NCBI RefSeq assembly: GCF_007655135.1
Contig: NC_045128.1
Coordinates: 18,942,811-19,006,810, forward strand
DNA: 64,000 nt
Source of the DNA: Punica granatum
Lineage: Eukaryota; Streptophyta; Magnoliopsida; Myrtales; Lythraceae
Reading direction: 5' to 3'
Part shown: piece by piece, positions 47,865-61,137 of the stretch
Layout: the number at the start of each line of letters is the position of its first letter
Position numbering within the stretch: the stretch's first letter is position 1
The notes under the pieces: generated by a model
The model's input: the letters and a program-made list of their open reading frames with translations, nothing else
Told to the model about the DNA's origin: nothing
Databases searched by the model: none
Made by a program: the position numbers and the translations under genes

Positions 47865-50800
47865 AGTCAGCACCCCATTTTGGCTCACCATTCGAAACAA
47901 CGATATCAGCAATGATCCAAGCCACAACTTGAGCAGAATACAGAAAACGGCTCGGCAGAGCAAGAAATCACTATTTATCCTCAAGTCGGCAAAATTGAGC
48001 AAATGACCCATGGATGTGACAGAAGGACTCCAAGGGTCACCAAAAGGTAACAGAGCGACCAGAGAGCTCAACAATATCCAAAACCGGCATTTTCAATATA
48101 TCACACGGACGACACTATTTTCCGATAGTTCGCTCGGTCGTCGGAAAATAGCCAATATTGGACTCCAAAAACCCACTTCATTGCCAAATAGATGAAAAGT
48201 GTCCTCAAAGGCATTTTGCAAATCATCTGTTCTATACATAACAACTTTCTGTATACAGACAACTTTTCAGTGGAAGTCCAAAAATGCTGGTTTCCTGGAG
48301 AAAAGTTAATTCCCAATATCAGGCGCGGCCATGCCCCACCAGCACACAGAGCATGAACAATACTTCAGATTGTCTCTTGGAAGTCACATAGACACTTCAA
48401 ATGACTTCCGAGCGGCAAAACAAGCATAACCTTCTTCAGAAGAGCATAGCCGGAGACTGGTCTGATGGAATTATGGCAAACGAAGTTCATACCGCATTGC
48501 CCTAAAAACTCTAGTGAACATTTGCAATTGGGCAAAACAGACAGCAAAACGCTTATCAATTTCCCGAGTAACCTCCGGGCAGCGGAAATGGCCATTTTCA
48601 GTGGAAATGCATATCCGGAGATTCTTTTCACGGAAACTTGAGGTCGAGTGTCTACCTTACATCATGTTAGCCTTCTCAAGGCTCAACGTGGAATCGTCGG
48701 AATAAACCACACGACTCATCTAGACCTCCCAAGTAATGCTTAAGAGGTCTCAGATACACTTTTCAAGTCCTTGGAGGTCTGACCTTGACAAACAGAGATT
48801 ACAGTAATCTCCGGAGTGCCCAAGCAACTCAGAAGTCATCCTGACAAATCCAGTTTCGGCCTCCTAGGACGTCTCTGGCCCCACGTTAGCATTATCGACT
48901 TAAGGGATGATTGTTCACGTTGTTTGACAATTCATGTCAAAGTGACCAACGTGAGATGCAGAAACGAGATATGCTGTCAGAAGCGGACAACTTCGCCCTG
49001 GTCACTTACAATGAGCGAAACCGGCTTTCGAGCCTCACACACATCCGGGACATTTCTCCATGAAAAATGTCAATCTCGGGCTCATTAACTCCGTTTTCTC
49101 GCGTATATCGACAATTCGACGTTCAATTCGAACCACGAACTTCAAATGCGCAACCAATCGGGACCCGAGTCTTCTCCCGGTTTCTCCTCACGAGCCGTGG
49201 GACCCACGGGCTGCCCAAAGGCAACCGCCCTTTGCCCCAAAGTTTTTGGCCTTTTCCTCTTCCTCTCTTGCCCTCACCTATCCCAAAATATCTTTAGTCT
49301 TTTTAGTCAACACTCAAGCCATTAACTCCATCTCCATTAATGCTTCTTGGCACTTCCTCATCAAGATGCATGGATGACATTCATCCTCATCTCCATTAGG
49401 GCAACCGACTTTTGCTAATGAGGTCCTTAATGGTGCTTTGTTTTGCTTAATTGCTCATTAGCTTCACATATATATTGCATACTTGTCATTAAGTTAATCA
49501 TTGAAGAAAAACACATGATCTTGCTAGTTTCTCCCTCTTGAAAATGCTCTCAACTTCTTAGGAACCAGCAGCAAGCAAATCACTCCATGAAAACCGAAAA
49601 CCAAGCCAAAAATCCTTAGAGTTTAGGTCGAAATCCATAGCGGGCACTATTCCGACTTATATCCAAAATTCCTCAAACTTAATGGACCACATGTTTTGGA
49701 CCCAAGGATCCCAATTCTGAACCCAGTTTTTCAGTTTGAAGTCATTTGCTCATCGTTTTGGGTCGTTTTAGTCATTTCGGGTGAAGTTGGAACTCTCGGG
49801 TGAACAGTAACCCGTCAACAGCGTCACCAGCTTCACCAGCGCCCGTCACCGAGCACCCCAGCGTCCGTCATCGAGCGTCACCAGCACCCGTCACTAGCGC
49901 CACCAGCGTCCGACATCGAGCACGCCCGTGCCTGTCACCAGCGCTCGTCACCAGCACCACCAGCGCCCGTCACCGAGCACTTCAGCGTCCGTCATCGAGC
50001 ACGCCCGTGCCTGTCACCAGCGCTCGTCACCAGCGCCCGTCACCAGCGTCACCGGCGTCACCTGTCACCAGCGCCCATCACCAGCATCACCAGCGCCTGT
50101 CACCGTGCCTGCCGTCACCCGTCATCGTGCCCGACGCCCGTCACCGTCCTTGACCGTGCTCGTGCACGCCCACCCTTGCACCCGAATACTCTTTTAAGGG
50201 TTCCACCGAGTCACCCGACTCTCACACACTTCCCCGACTCTTTCCTCGTATTCCGAGGCTAGGTAAAACATTCTTGACCTAGAGGAGTTAGGGCTTTTCA
50301 TATTTTTTGCGTGGCTATGGAGTATTATGGTGTTTCATTCATGTTTAACTTGCAAGATCTAATTTTGATGCAATTTTATGTTATATTATGCATGTGCACT
50401 ACCTTACGACTTGCTAACACGTCGGAAAAAAGTTTGGATCGTCGTAAGGAAGACTATCCCGACCCGGCTATGGCAAACTAACTCTCGGCCAAGTCTCTAA
50501 AAGAGAGGGTGGAGACTTAAATTGCTCTTTTCGGGTTAAGATCGGTCTCCTTAGCCGATCCAAGTTAGTTTCCGAGCTTGTTTATTGTTATTGCACGCAT
50601 GAAGCCGGTGTTACTTTATCTATTTCCTAGCTAACATGTTTGTGAATGTTTGTATGTTTAATTGAGTTAAGCAAATCATGATCACACCGGCTTTTTGTTA
50701 AAAAGAAGTGTTATTCATCATGGTTGATGTGTGAGCATGCGAAAAATAATTAAATCGCGACTAGGAAACCATTGGTGACTCGGATGGAGTCATGAGAACC

Positions 50801-52825
50801 TTCGGCCACCTTTCATAAGAGGAAGCCGAGGGCTTCTTGACCTTCCTTGGGTCAAGAATGATTTCCTTATCTCGAGTTTAATTCGTTTATCGGATTGTGT
50901 GAATTTTTTAACTTCAATGTCTTTACGATTCCTATGTTAAAGTATCGTTTAAAGACTCTTTTAAAATAAACGTGCATGGATTCATGTATCGAGGACTCAT
51001 TTGGATCCATTCGGTTATAAGGATATTGTCGGTTATTCAACTGAATTATCCTTGATCGTTATGGATTCATTTTGGTCGTCGAATCACGAATCGTTTTCTT
51101 AATTAATGCATTTGGCAATAACCTTAAGCATTAATTCTACGAATGGGTTAATCGGGACGTTCACACGGTTAATTTATTCAATCTGATAAAGTTTACACGA
51201 ATCGGCCATTAACTGATAACTCGCGTCGACGAGTTGTCCAATCACGTTGGTGCCATTTTCAAACTTATCAATTTCAAAACCCGAAACGCGCGGTCCAATG
51301 TAGCATGGACGTCTGAAAAGGGCTCCTGTGTCTCAACTTGAGTTTTTACCTGATCCCAGGTAGCTCAGGCCAGGATACAGAAGATCTTCCTAGATCACTT
51401 CCGGGCAGATCGACCGGTTCTTTGGCTTTTTTGGGTTTCTTACACAAGCCTGGACGATCCAAGGAATTGGTCGACACCGGCTACGGGCTGAGGTAGCCCG
51501 CACTGCGATGTTTCCCCTTTTCTGAAAACAATTTTTAAATAAAGGGTAAAATCGTCTTTTCACAATTCAGCAACATCCTCGGGACTAGCATGACAAACAC
51601 ACTACAGTACGGGATAAGAACGGGCTACCGGTTCAGGTGCAGGTTCATCTGCATAGCCTTTTCTCATCTAACTGATGAGTTTCTGTCATCCTAACATAAA
51701 CTCGGGTAACTAGAACGGTTATCTCTGTCAGAAAACATGCAAAATGCTGATTAACCTTTCACTCGACCTAACCAAACACTAGATAATGGTTAGGAGGAAT
51801 TCTAAATTCTAAATCTAGAGTCAAAACACGAGTTTGGCTAATTCAGTGGAAATTCAGTGTCACAATACAGAACAACTGTAAAAGCAATCCACACACCTGA
51901 GATTTGACTCTCTTTGTCAAGTTCTCAAAACAAAGCCGAATGCTAAAACATTGGCACATGGGTCGAGCCTGATCCCTAGGTCGAATAATATTAGAGTTCA
52001 ATGCCCTAATCATCGATCACAGGGTCCAACACCCTAATCAACACTCACAGGGTCCAACGCCCTATTCAGTGAGAGCGTGCATTGAATTTCAGCTCTTCGA
52101 TCTTTTCCCTAAACTCACGGTGAGTTAGAGTAGAATAATAACCGAATGCGAAACGACTGGAACTCGACCCTTTTGTAATTTGTATTTATTGTTTTCGAGA
52201 GCATTGTAAGGATTTTATTTTGTACATTTATTCTGTAAGAATTCCAGTCGATGAGCAAACGGTTCGAGAGTCGAATTAATCGAATCGGTCTAATGCTTGC
52301 CCAGATACAAGTAAATCCAAGAACTCGCGGTTCTGGTTCACGCAGGGATTCAACCTTCATGGTTCGATGAACTGTAACGCAAGATTGTGAACCAACTCCC
52401 CGACATACTGACTTACTTCTCTCTCAGCTTCCCAACCGACATCGTTTGGTTCACCGAATCTCCGGGGTCAAAACGTGCTAGCCGAGTGTAACTTAATTCA
52501 TGCGGTAAATCATAAAAAATGCAAGCCTAGCAAGCCAGAGTACCGAATGAACGTGCGGGATATCGGCCCGCACGTAACATGAACCCCCGAACACAGATTT
52601 TCCGGTTCCGCACAGATCAATGCCTTAACAACAAACTAGGTGTTCCATACCCCTAGACCCAGGGTAACTTATCCGCCCTCGACCTTCGGGTCGTAAAATG
52701 ATAAGTGGCGACTCTCTCACGCGTGTCTGTCACGCGTCCCCACGGGAAGGTGGACACCCCCAAGCCGCGCGATCCAAAAGCGCGCAATGCGGGCCCCGAC
52801 GAGAGTCCACATTCGGGTCCATACA
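47865..52825 (+). mobile_element. 3' LTR of element A (5.0 kb)
   Basis: Colinear with the 5' LTR. Its first base is A instead of T (AGTCAGCACC), a change at the terminal TG. It lacks 143 bp present in the 5' LTR (junction 51960/51961) and has a longer GTCACCAGC tract. Hairpins lie at 52552-52574 and 52680-52693. A TATA-like string is at 49466-49476. No gene is present. Confidence 0.92.
49812..50170 (+). repeat. GTCACCAGC-rich minisatellite in the A 3' LTR
   Basis: Counterpart of 32587-32905, with extra units near 49825-49880 (cttcaccagcgcccgtcacc) absent from the 5' LTR. It gives low-complexity frames of 117 and 89 codons that I do not take as genes. Confidence 0.8.
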
Positions 52826-52830
52826 GACCC
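52826..52830 (+). other. Right target-site duplication of element A (GACCC)
   Basis: Matches 30629-30633. It also restores the repeat phrase ccgggatagaccc | gagcaggaattt of the invaded B array. Confidence 0.92.
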
Positions 52831-55800
52831 GAGCAGGAATTTAAAACCGGGATGGACCCAAACAGTAATTTAAAACCGGGATGGACCCGAATAGGAATTT
52901 AAAACCGAGAAGGACCCGAACAGGAATTTAAAACCGGGATGGACCCGAATGCCTGAACCAGGATGGACTTGAATGTGACCGGAATGGACCCGAATGCCTG
53001 AACCAGGATGGACCTGAATGTGACCGGGATGGACCCGAATGCATGAACCAGGATGGACCTGAATGTGACCGGGATGGACCCGAATGCATGAACCAGGATG
53101 GACCGGAATGCGACCGGGATGGACCCGAATGAATGAACCAAGATGGACCGGAATGCGACCGGGATGGACCCGAATGCATGAACCAGGATGGACCGGAATG
53201 CGACCGGGATGGACCCGAATGCATGAACCAGGATGGACCGGAATGCGACCGGGATGGGCCCGAATGCATGAACTAGGAGGGACCCGAATGCGACCGGGAT
53301 GGGCCCGAATGCATGAACCAGGAGGGACGCGAATGCGACCGGGATGGGCCCGAATGCAGGAACCAGGACGGACCCGAATGCGACCGGGATGGGCCCGAAT
53401 GCAAGAACCAGGACGGACCCGAATGCGACCGGGATGGACCCCAATGCACGAACCAGGACGGACCCGAATGCGACCGGGATGGGACCGAATGCACGAACCA
53501 GGACGGACCCGAATGCGACCGGGATGGGCCCGAATGCACGAACCAGGACGGACCCGAATGCGACCGGGATGGGCCCGAATGCACGAACCAGGACGGACCC
53601 GAATGCGACCGGGATGGGCCCGAATGCACGAACCAGGACGGACCCGAATGCGACCGGGATGGGCCCGAATGCACGAACCAGGACGGACACGAATGCGACC
53701 GGGACGGACCCGAATGCATGAACCAGGATGGACCCGAATGCATGAACTAGGATGGACCCGAATGCGATTGGGATGGACCCGAATGCATGAACCGGGATGG
53801 ACCCGAACAGGAATTTAAAACCGGGATGGACCCGAGCAGGAATTTAAAACCGGGATTGACCCGAACAGGAATTTAAAACCGGGATGGACCCGAACAGGAA
53901 TTTGAAGCCGGGATGGACCCGAACAGGAATTTAAAACCGGGATGGACCCGTACAGGAATTTCAAACCGGGATGGACCCGAACAGGAATTTGAAACCGGGA
54001 TGGACCCGAACAGGAATTTGGAACCGGGATGGACCCGTACAGGAATTTAAAACCGGGATGGACCCGAACAGGAATTTAAAACCGGGATGGACCCGAATGC
54101 CTGAACCAGGATGGACCTGAATGTGACCGGGATGGACCCGAATGCCTGAACCAGGATGGACCTGAATGTGACCGGGATGGACCCGAATGCATGAACCAGG
54201 ATGGACCGGAATGGGACCGGGATGGACCCGAATGCATGAACCAGGATGGACCCGAATGGGATCGGGATGAGCCCGAATGCATGAACCAGGACGGACCCGA
54301 ATGCGACCGGGATGGGCCCGAATGCATGAACCAGGACGGACCCGAATGCGACCGGGATGGGCCCGAATGCATGAACCAGGACGGACCCGAATGCGACCGG
54401 GATGGGCCCGAATGCATGAACCAGGACGGACACGAATGCGACCGGGATGGCCCCGAATGCATGAACCAGGACGGACACGAATGCGACCGGGAGGGACCCG
54501 AATGCATGAACCAGGACGGACCCGAATGCATGAACCAGGACGGACACGAATGCGACCGGGACGGACCCGAATGCATGAACCAGGATGGACCCGAATGCAT
54601 GAACCAGGATGGACCCGAATTCGACCGGGATGGACCCGAATGCACGAACCGGGATGGACCCGAACAGGAATTTAAAACCGGGATGGACCCGAATGCCTGA
54701 ACCAGGATGGACTTGAATGTGACCGCGATGGACCCGAATGCCTGAACCAGGATGGACCGGAATTGGACCGGGATGGACCCGAATGCATGAACCAGGACGG
54801 ACCCGAATGCGACCGGGATGGGCCCGAATGCATGAACCAGGACGCACCCGAATGCGACCGGGATGGGCCCGAATGCATGAACCAGGACGGACCCGAATGC
54901 GACCGGGATGGGCCCGAATGCATGAACCAGGACGGACCCGAATGCGACCGGGATGGCCCGAATGCATGAACCAGGACGGACACGAATGCGACCGGGAGGG
55001 ACCCGAATGCATGAACCAGGACGGACCCGAATGCATGAACCAGGACGGACACGAATGCGACCGGGACGGACCCGAATGCATGAACCAGGATGGACCCGAA
55101 TGCATGAACCAGGATGGACCCGAATGCGACCGGGATGGACCCGAATGCATGAACCGGGATGGACCCGAACAGGAATTTAAAACCGGGATGGACCCGAATG
55201 CCTGAACCAGGATGGACTTGAATGTGACCGCGATGGACCCGAATGCCTGAACCAGGATGGACCGGAATTGGACCGGGATGGACCCGAATGCATGAACCAG
55301 GACGGACCCGAATGCGACCGGGATGGGCCCGAATGCATGAACCAGGACGGACCCGAATGCGACCGGGATGGGCCCGAATGCATGAACCAGGACGGACCCG
55401 AATGCGACCGGGATGGGCCCGAATGCATGAACCAGGACGGACACGAATGCGACCGGGAGGGACCCGAATGCATGAACCAGGATGGACCCGAATGCATGAA
55501 CCAGGACGGACACGAATGCGACCGGGACAGACCCGAATGCATGAACCAGGATGGACCCGAATGCATGAACCAGGATGGACCCGAATGCGACCGGGATGGA
55601 CCCGAATGCATGAACCGGGATGGACCCGAGCAGGAATTTAAAACCGGGATGGACCCGAATGCATGAACCAAGATGGACCGGAATGGGACCGGGATGGACC
55701 CGAATGCATGAACCAGGATGGACCGGAATGCGACCGGGATGGGCCCGAATGCATGAACCAGGACGGACCCGAATGCGACCGGGATGGGCCCGAATGCATG

Positions 55801-58800
55801 AACCAGGACGGACACGAATGCGACCGGGATGGACCCGAATGCATGAACCAGGATGGACCCGAATGCATGAACCAGGATGGACCCGAATGCGACCGGGAGG
55901 GACCCGAATGCATGAACCGGGATGGACCCGAACAGGAATTTAAAACCGGGATGGACCCGAGCAGGAATTTGAAACCGGGATGGGCCCAAGCAGGAATTTA
56001 AAACCGGGATGGACCCGAACAGGAATTTCAAACCGGGATGGACCCGAACAGGAATTTAAAACCGGGATGGACCCGTACAGGAATTTCAAACCGGGATGGA
56101 CCCGAACAGGAATTTGAAACCGGGATGGACCCGAACAGAAATTTGGAACCGGGATGGTCCCGAACAGGAATTTAAAACCGGGATGGACCCGAACAGGAAT
56201 TTAAAACCGGGATGGACCCGAATGCCTGAACCAGGATGGACCTGAATGTGACCGGGATGGACCCGAATGCCTGAACCAGGATGGACCGGAATGTGACCGG
56301 GATGGACCCGAATGCATGAACCAGGATGGACCGGAATGTGACCGGGATGGACCCGAATGCATGAACCAGGATGGACCGGAATGGGACCGGGATGGGCCCG
56401 AATGCATGAACCAGGATGGACCGGAATGCGACCGGGATGGGCCCGAATGCATGAACCAGGAGGGACCGGAATGCGACCGGGATGGGCCCGAATGCATGAA
56501 CCAGGAGGGACCCGAATGCGACCGGGATGGGCCCGAATGCATGAACCAGGACGGACCCGAATGCGACCGGGATGGGCCCGAATGCATGAACCAGGACGGA
56601 CCCGAATGCGACCGGGATGGGCCCGAATGCATGAACCAGGATGGACCCGAATGCATGAACCAGGACGGACACGAATGCGACCGGGACGGACCCGAATGCA
56701 TGAACCAGGATGGACCCGAATGCATGAACCAGGATGGACCCGAAGGCGACCGGGATGGACCCGAATGCATGAACCGGGATGGACCCGAACAGGAATTTAA
56801 AACCGGGATGGACCCGAATGAATGAACCAAGATGGACCGGAATTGGACCGGGATGGACCCGAATGCATGAACCAGGATGGACCGGAATGCGACCGGGATG
56901 GACCCGAATGCATGAACCAGGAGGGACCGGAATGCGACCGGGATGGGCCCGAATGAATGAACCAGGACGGACCCGAATGTGACCGGGATGGGCCCGAATG
57001 CAGGAACCAGGACGGACCCGAATGCGACCGGGATGGGCCCGAATGCACGGACCAGGACGGACACGAATGCGACCGGGACGGACCCGAATGCATGAACCAG
57101 GATGGACCCGAATGCATGAACCGGGATGGACCCGAATGCGATCGGGATGGACCCGAATGCATGAACCGGGATGGACCCGAACAGGAATTTAAAACCGGGA
57201 TGGACCCGAGCAGGAATTTAAAACCGGGATTGACCCGAACAGGAATTTAAAACCGGGATGGACCCGAACAGGAATTTGAAGCCGGGATGGGCCCGAACAG
57301 GAATTTAAAACCGGGATGGACCCGTACAGGAATTTAAAACCGGGATGGACCCGAACAGGAATTTAAAACCGGGATGGACCCGAATGCCTGAACCAGGATG
57401 GACTTGAATGTGACCGCGATGGACCCGAATGCCTGAACCAGGATGGACCGGAATGGGACCGGGATGGACCCGAATGCATGAACCAGGACGGACCCGAATG
57501 CGACCGGGATGGGCCCGAATGCATGAACCAGGACGGACCCGAATGCGACCGGGATGGGCCCGAATGCATGAACCAGGACGGACACGAATGCGACCGGGAT
57601 GGCCCCCAATGCATGAACCAGGATGGACCCGAATGCTTGAACCAGGAGGGACCCGAATGCGACCGGGATGGGCCCGAATGCATGAACCAGGACGGACACG
57701 AATGCGACCGGGAGGGCCCCGAATGCATGAACCAGGACGGACACGAATGCGAACGGGATGGACCCGAATGCATGAACCAGGATGGACCCGAATGCATGAA
57801 CCAGGACGGACACGAATGCGACCGGGACGGACCCGAATGCATGAACCAGGATGGACCCGAATGCATGAACCGGGATGGACCCGAACAAGAATTTAAAACC
57901 GGGATGGACCCGAGCAGGAATTTAAAACCGGGATGGACCCGAATGCATGAACCAAGATGGACCGGAATGGGACCGGGATGGACCCGAATGCATGAACCAG
58001 GATGGACCGGAATGCGACCAGGATGGGCCCGAATGCATGAACCAGGATGGACCGGAATGCGACCGGGATGGGCCCGAATGCATGAACCAGGAGGGACCCG
58101 AATGCGACCGGGATGGGCCCGAATGCATGAACCAGGACGGACCCGAATGCGACCGGGATGGGCCCGAATGCCTGAACCAGGACGGACACGAATGCGGACC
58201 CAAATGCATGAACCAGGATGGACCCGAATGCGACCGGGATGGACCCGAATGCATGAACCGGGATGGATCCGAACAGGAATTTAAAACCGGGATGGACCCG
58301 AGCAGGAATTTGAAACCGGGATGGGCCCAAGCAGGAATTTAAAACCGGGATGGACCCGAACAGGAATTTCAAACCGGGATGGACCCGAACAGGAATTTAA
58401 AACCGGGATGGACCCGTACAGGAATTTCAAACCGGGATGGACCCGAACAGGAAATTGAAACCGGGATGGACCCGAACAGGAATTTGGAACCGGATGGACC
58501 CGAACAGGAATTTAAAATCGGGATGGACCCGAACAGGAATTTAAAACCGGGATGGACCCGAATGCCTGAACCAGGATGGACCTGAATGTGACCGGGATGG
58601 ACCCGAATGCCTGAACCAGGATGGACCTGAATGTGACCGGGATGGACCCGAATGCATGAACCAGGATGGACCGGAATGTGACCGGGATGGACCCGAATGC
58701 ATGAACCAGGATGGAACGGAATGGGACCGGGATGGACCCGAATGCATGAACCAGGACGGACCGGAATGCGACCGGGATGGGCCCGAATGCATGAACCACG

Positions 58801-61137
58801 ACGGACCCGAATGCGACCGGGATGGGCCCGAATGCATGAACCAGGACGGACCCGAATGCGACCGGGATGGGCCCGAATGCATGAACCAGGACGGACCCGA
58901 ATGCGACCGGGATGGGCCCGAATGCATGAACCAGGACGGACCCGAATGCGACCGGGATGGGCCCGAATGCATGAACCAGGACGGACACGAATGCGACCGG
59001 GATGGACCCGAATGCATGAACCAGGATGGACCCGAATGCATGAACCAGGACGGACACGAATGCGACCGGGACGGACCCGAATGCATGAACCAGGATGGAC
59101 CCGAATGCATGAACCAGGATGGACCCGAATGCGACCGGGATGGACCCGAATGCATGAACCGGGATGGACCCGAACAGGAATTTAAAACCGGGATGGACCC
59201 GAGCAGGAATTTAAAACCGGGATGGACCCGAATGCATGAACCAAGATGGACCGGAATTGGACCGGGATGGACCCGAATGCATGAACCAGGATGGACCGGA
59301 ATGCGACCGGGATGGACCCGAATGCATGAACCAGGATGGACCGGAATGCGACCGGGATGGGCCCGAATGCATGAACCAGGAGGGACCCGAATGCGACCGG
59401 GATGGGCCCGAATGCATGAACCAGGAGGGACCCGAATTCGACCGGGATGGGCCCGAATGCATGAACCAGGACGGACCCGAATGCGACCGGGATGGGCCCG
59501 AATTCATGAACCAGGACGGACACGAATGCGACCGGGATGGCCCCCAATGCATGAACCAGGATGGACCCGAATGCTTGAACCAGGAGGGACCCGAATGCGA
59601 CCGGGATGGGCCCGAATGCATGAACCAGGACGGACCCGAATGCGACCGGGATGGGCCCGAATGCATGAACCAGGACGGACCCGAATGCGACCGGGATGGG
59701 CCCGAATGCATGAACCAGGACGGACCCGAATGCGACCGGGATGGGCCCGAATGCATGAACCAGGACGGACACGAATGCGACCGGGATGGACCCGAATGCA
59801 TGAACCGGGATGGACCCGAATGCATGAACCGGGATGGACCCGAATGCGACCGGGATGGACCCGAATGCATGAACCGGGATGGACCCGAACAGGAATTTAA
59901 AACCGGGATGGACCCGAGCAGGAATTTAAAACCGGGATTGACCCGAACAGGAATTTAAAACCGGGATGGACCCGAACAGGAATTTGAAGCCGGGATGGAC
60001 CCGAACAGGAATTTGAAACCGGGATGGACCCGAACAGGAATTTCAAACCGGGATGGGCCCCAGCAGGAATTTAAAACCGGGATGGACCCGTACAGGAATT
60101 TAAAACCGGGATGGACCCGAACAGGAATTTGAAACCGGGATGGATCCGAACAGGAATTTGAAACCGGGATGGACCCGAACAGGAATTTAAAACCGGGATG
60201 GACCCGAGCAGGAATTTAAAACCGGAATGGACCCGAATAGGAATTTAAAACCGGGATGGACCCGAATGCATGAACCAGGATGGACTTGAATGTGACCGGG
60301 ATGGACCCGAATGCGTGAACCTGGATGGACCTGAATGTGACTGGGATAGACCCGAATGCATGAACCAGGATGGACTTGAATGTGACCGGGATGAACCCGA
60401 ATGCATGAACCAGGATGGACCGGAATGTGACCGGGATGGACCCGAATGCAAGAACCAGGATGGACCCGAATGGGACCGGATGGACCTGAATGCACGAACC
60501 AGGATGGACCGGAATGAGACCGGGATGGACCCGAATGCATGAACCAGGATGGACCGGAATGCGATCGGGATAGACCCGAATGCATGATCCAGGATGGACT
60601 CGAATGCGACCGGGATAGACCCGAATGCATGAACCAGGATGGACCGGAATGCGACCGGGATAGACCCAAAGGCATGAACCAGGATGGACCCGAATGCGAC
60701 CGGGATAGACTCGAATGCATGAACCAGGATGGACCCGAATGTGACCGAGATGGACCCGAATGCATGAACCGGGATGGACCCGGACAGGAATTTAAAACCG
60801 GGATGGACCCGAGCAGGAATTTAAAACCGGGATGGACCCGAACAGGAATTTAAAACCGGGATGGACCCGAGCAGGAATTTAAAACCGGGATGGACCGGAA
60901 CAGGAATGTGAAACTGGGATGGACTCGAACAGAAATTTAAGACCGGGATGGACCCGAAAATGAATTTAAGACCGGGATGGACCCGAACAGGAATTTAAAA
61001 CCGGGATGGACCCGAGCAGGAATTTAAAACCGGGATGGACCCGAGCAGGAATTTAAAACCGGGATGGACCCGAGCAGGAATTTAAAGCCGGGATGGACCC
61101 GAACAGGAATTTAAAATCGGGATGGACCCGAACAGGA
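52831..61137 (-). repeat. 8.3-kb satellite-like array in the B 3'UTR (45-bp and 29-bp units)
   Basis: Two units alternate in blocks. The 45-bp unit is a 24-bp part (gaatgcatgaaccaggacgg + accc) plus a 21-bp part (gaatgcgaccgggatgggcc + c). The 29-bp unit is accgggatggacccgaacag followed by gaatttaaa. All share the core ccgggatggacccgaa. Blocks of 29-bp units lie near 52830-52950, 53805-54095, 54655-54690, 55150-55195, 55620-55655, 55915-56220, 56785-56815, 57175-57375, 57885-57935, 58265-58560, 59165-59225, 59885-60260 and 60780-61137; the rest is 45-bp units. This gives a higher-order pattern. It is the 3'UTR of B on the minus strand, interrupted by A. Confidence 0.93.

Larger units (their letters stand above)
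30634..52825 (+). mobile_element. Element A: full-length Ogre/Tat-like LTR retrotransposon, 22.2 kb
   Basis: The element has two LTRs (30634-35709 and 47865-52825), a PBS, leader, ORF1, gag-protease exon, intron, RT-RNase H-integrase exon, long 3'UTR with tandem repeats, a polypurine tract and a perfect GACCC target duplication. The two LTRs look almost identical by eye apart from two indels, which indicates recent insertion. Despite that, nearly all reading frames carry stops or frameshifts, so A probably moved with proteins supplied by another copy. It sits inside the 3'UTR array of B, in the opposite orientation. Confidence 0.93.

Noticed and set aside
52899..59958. Long open frames (up to 488 codons) on both strands of the B array
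   Set aside because: They are open in several frames at once because the main unit is 45 bp, contain only short peptide repeats, have no domain, and lie in a retrotransposon 3'UTR.
52831..61137. CRISPR-like array
   Set aside because: The repeats are contiguous without unique spacers, there are no cas genes, and the context is a plant retrotransposon.
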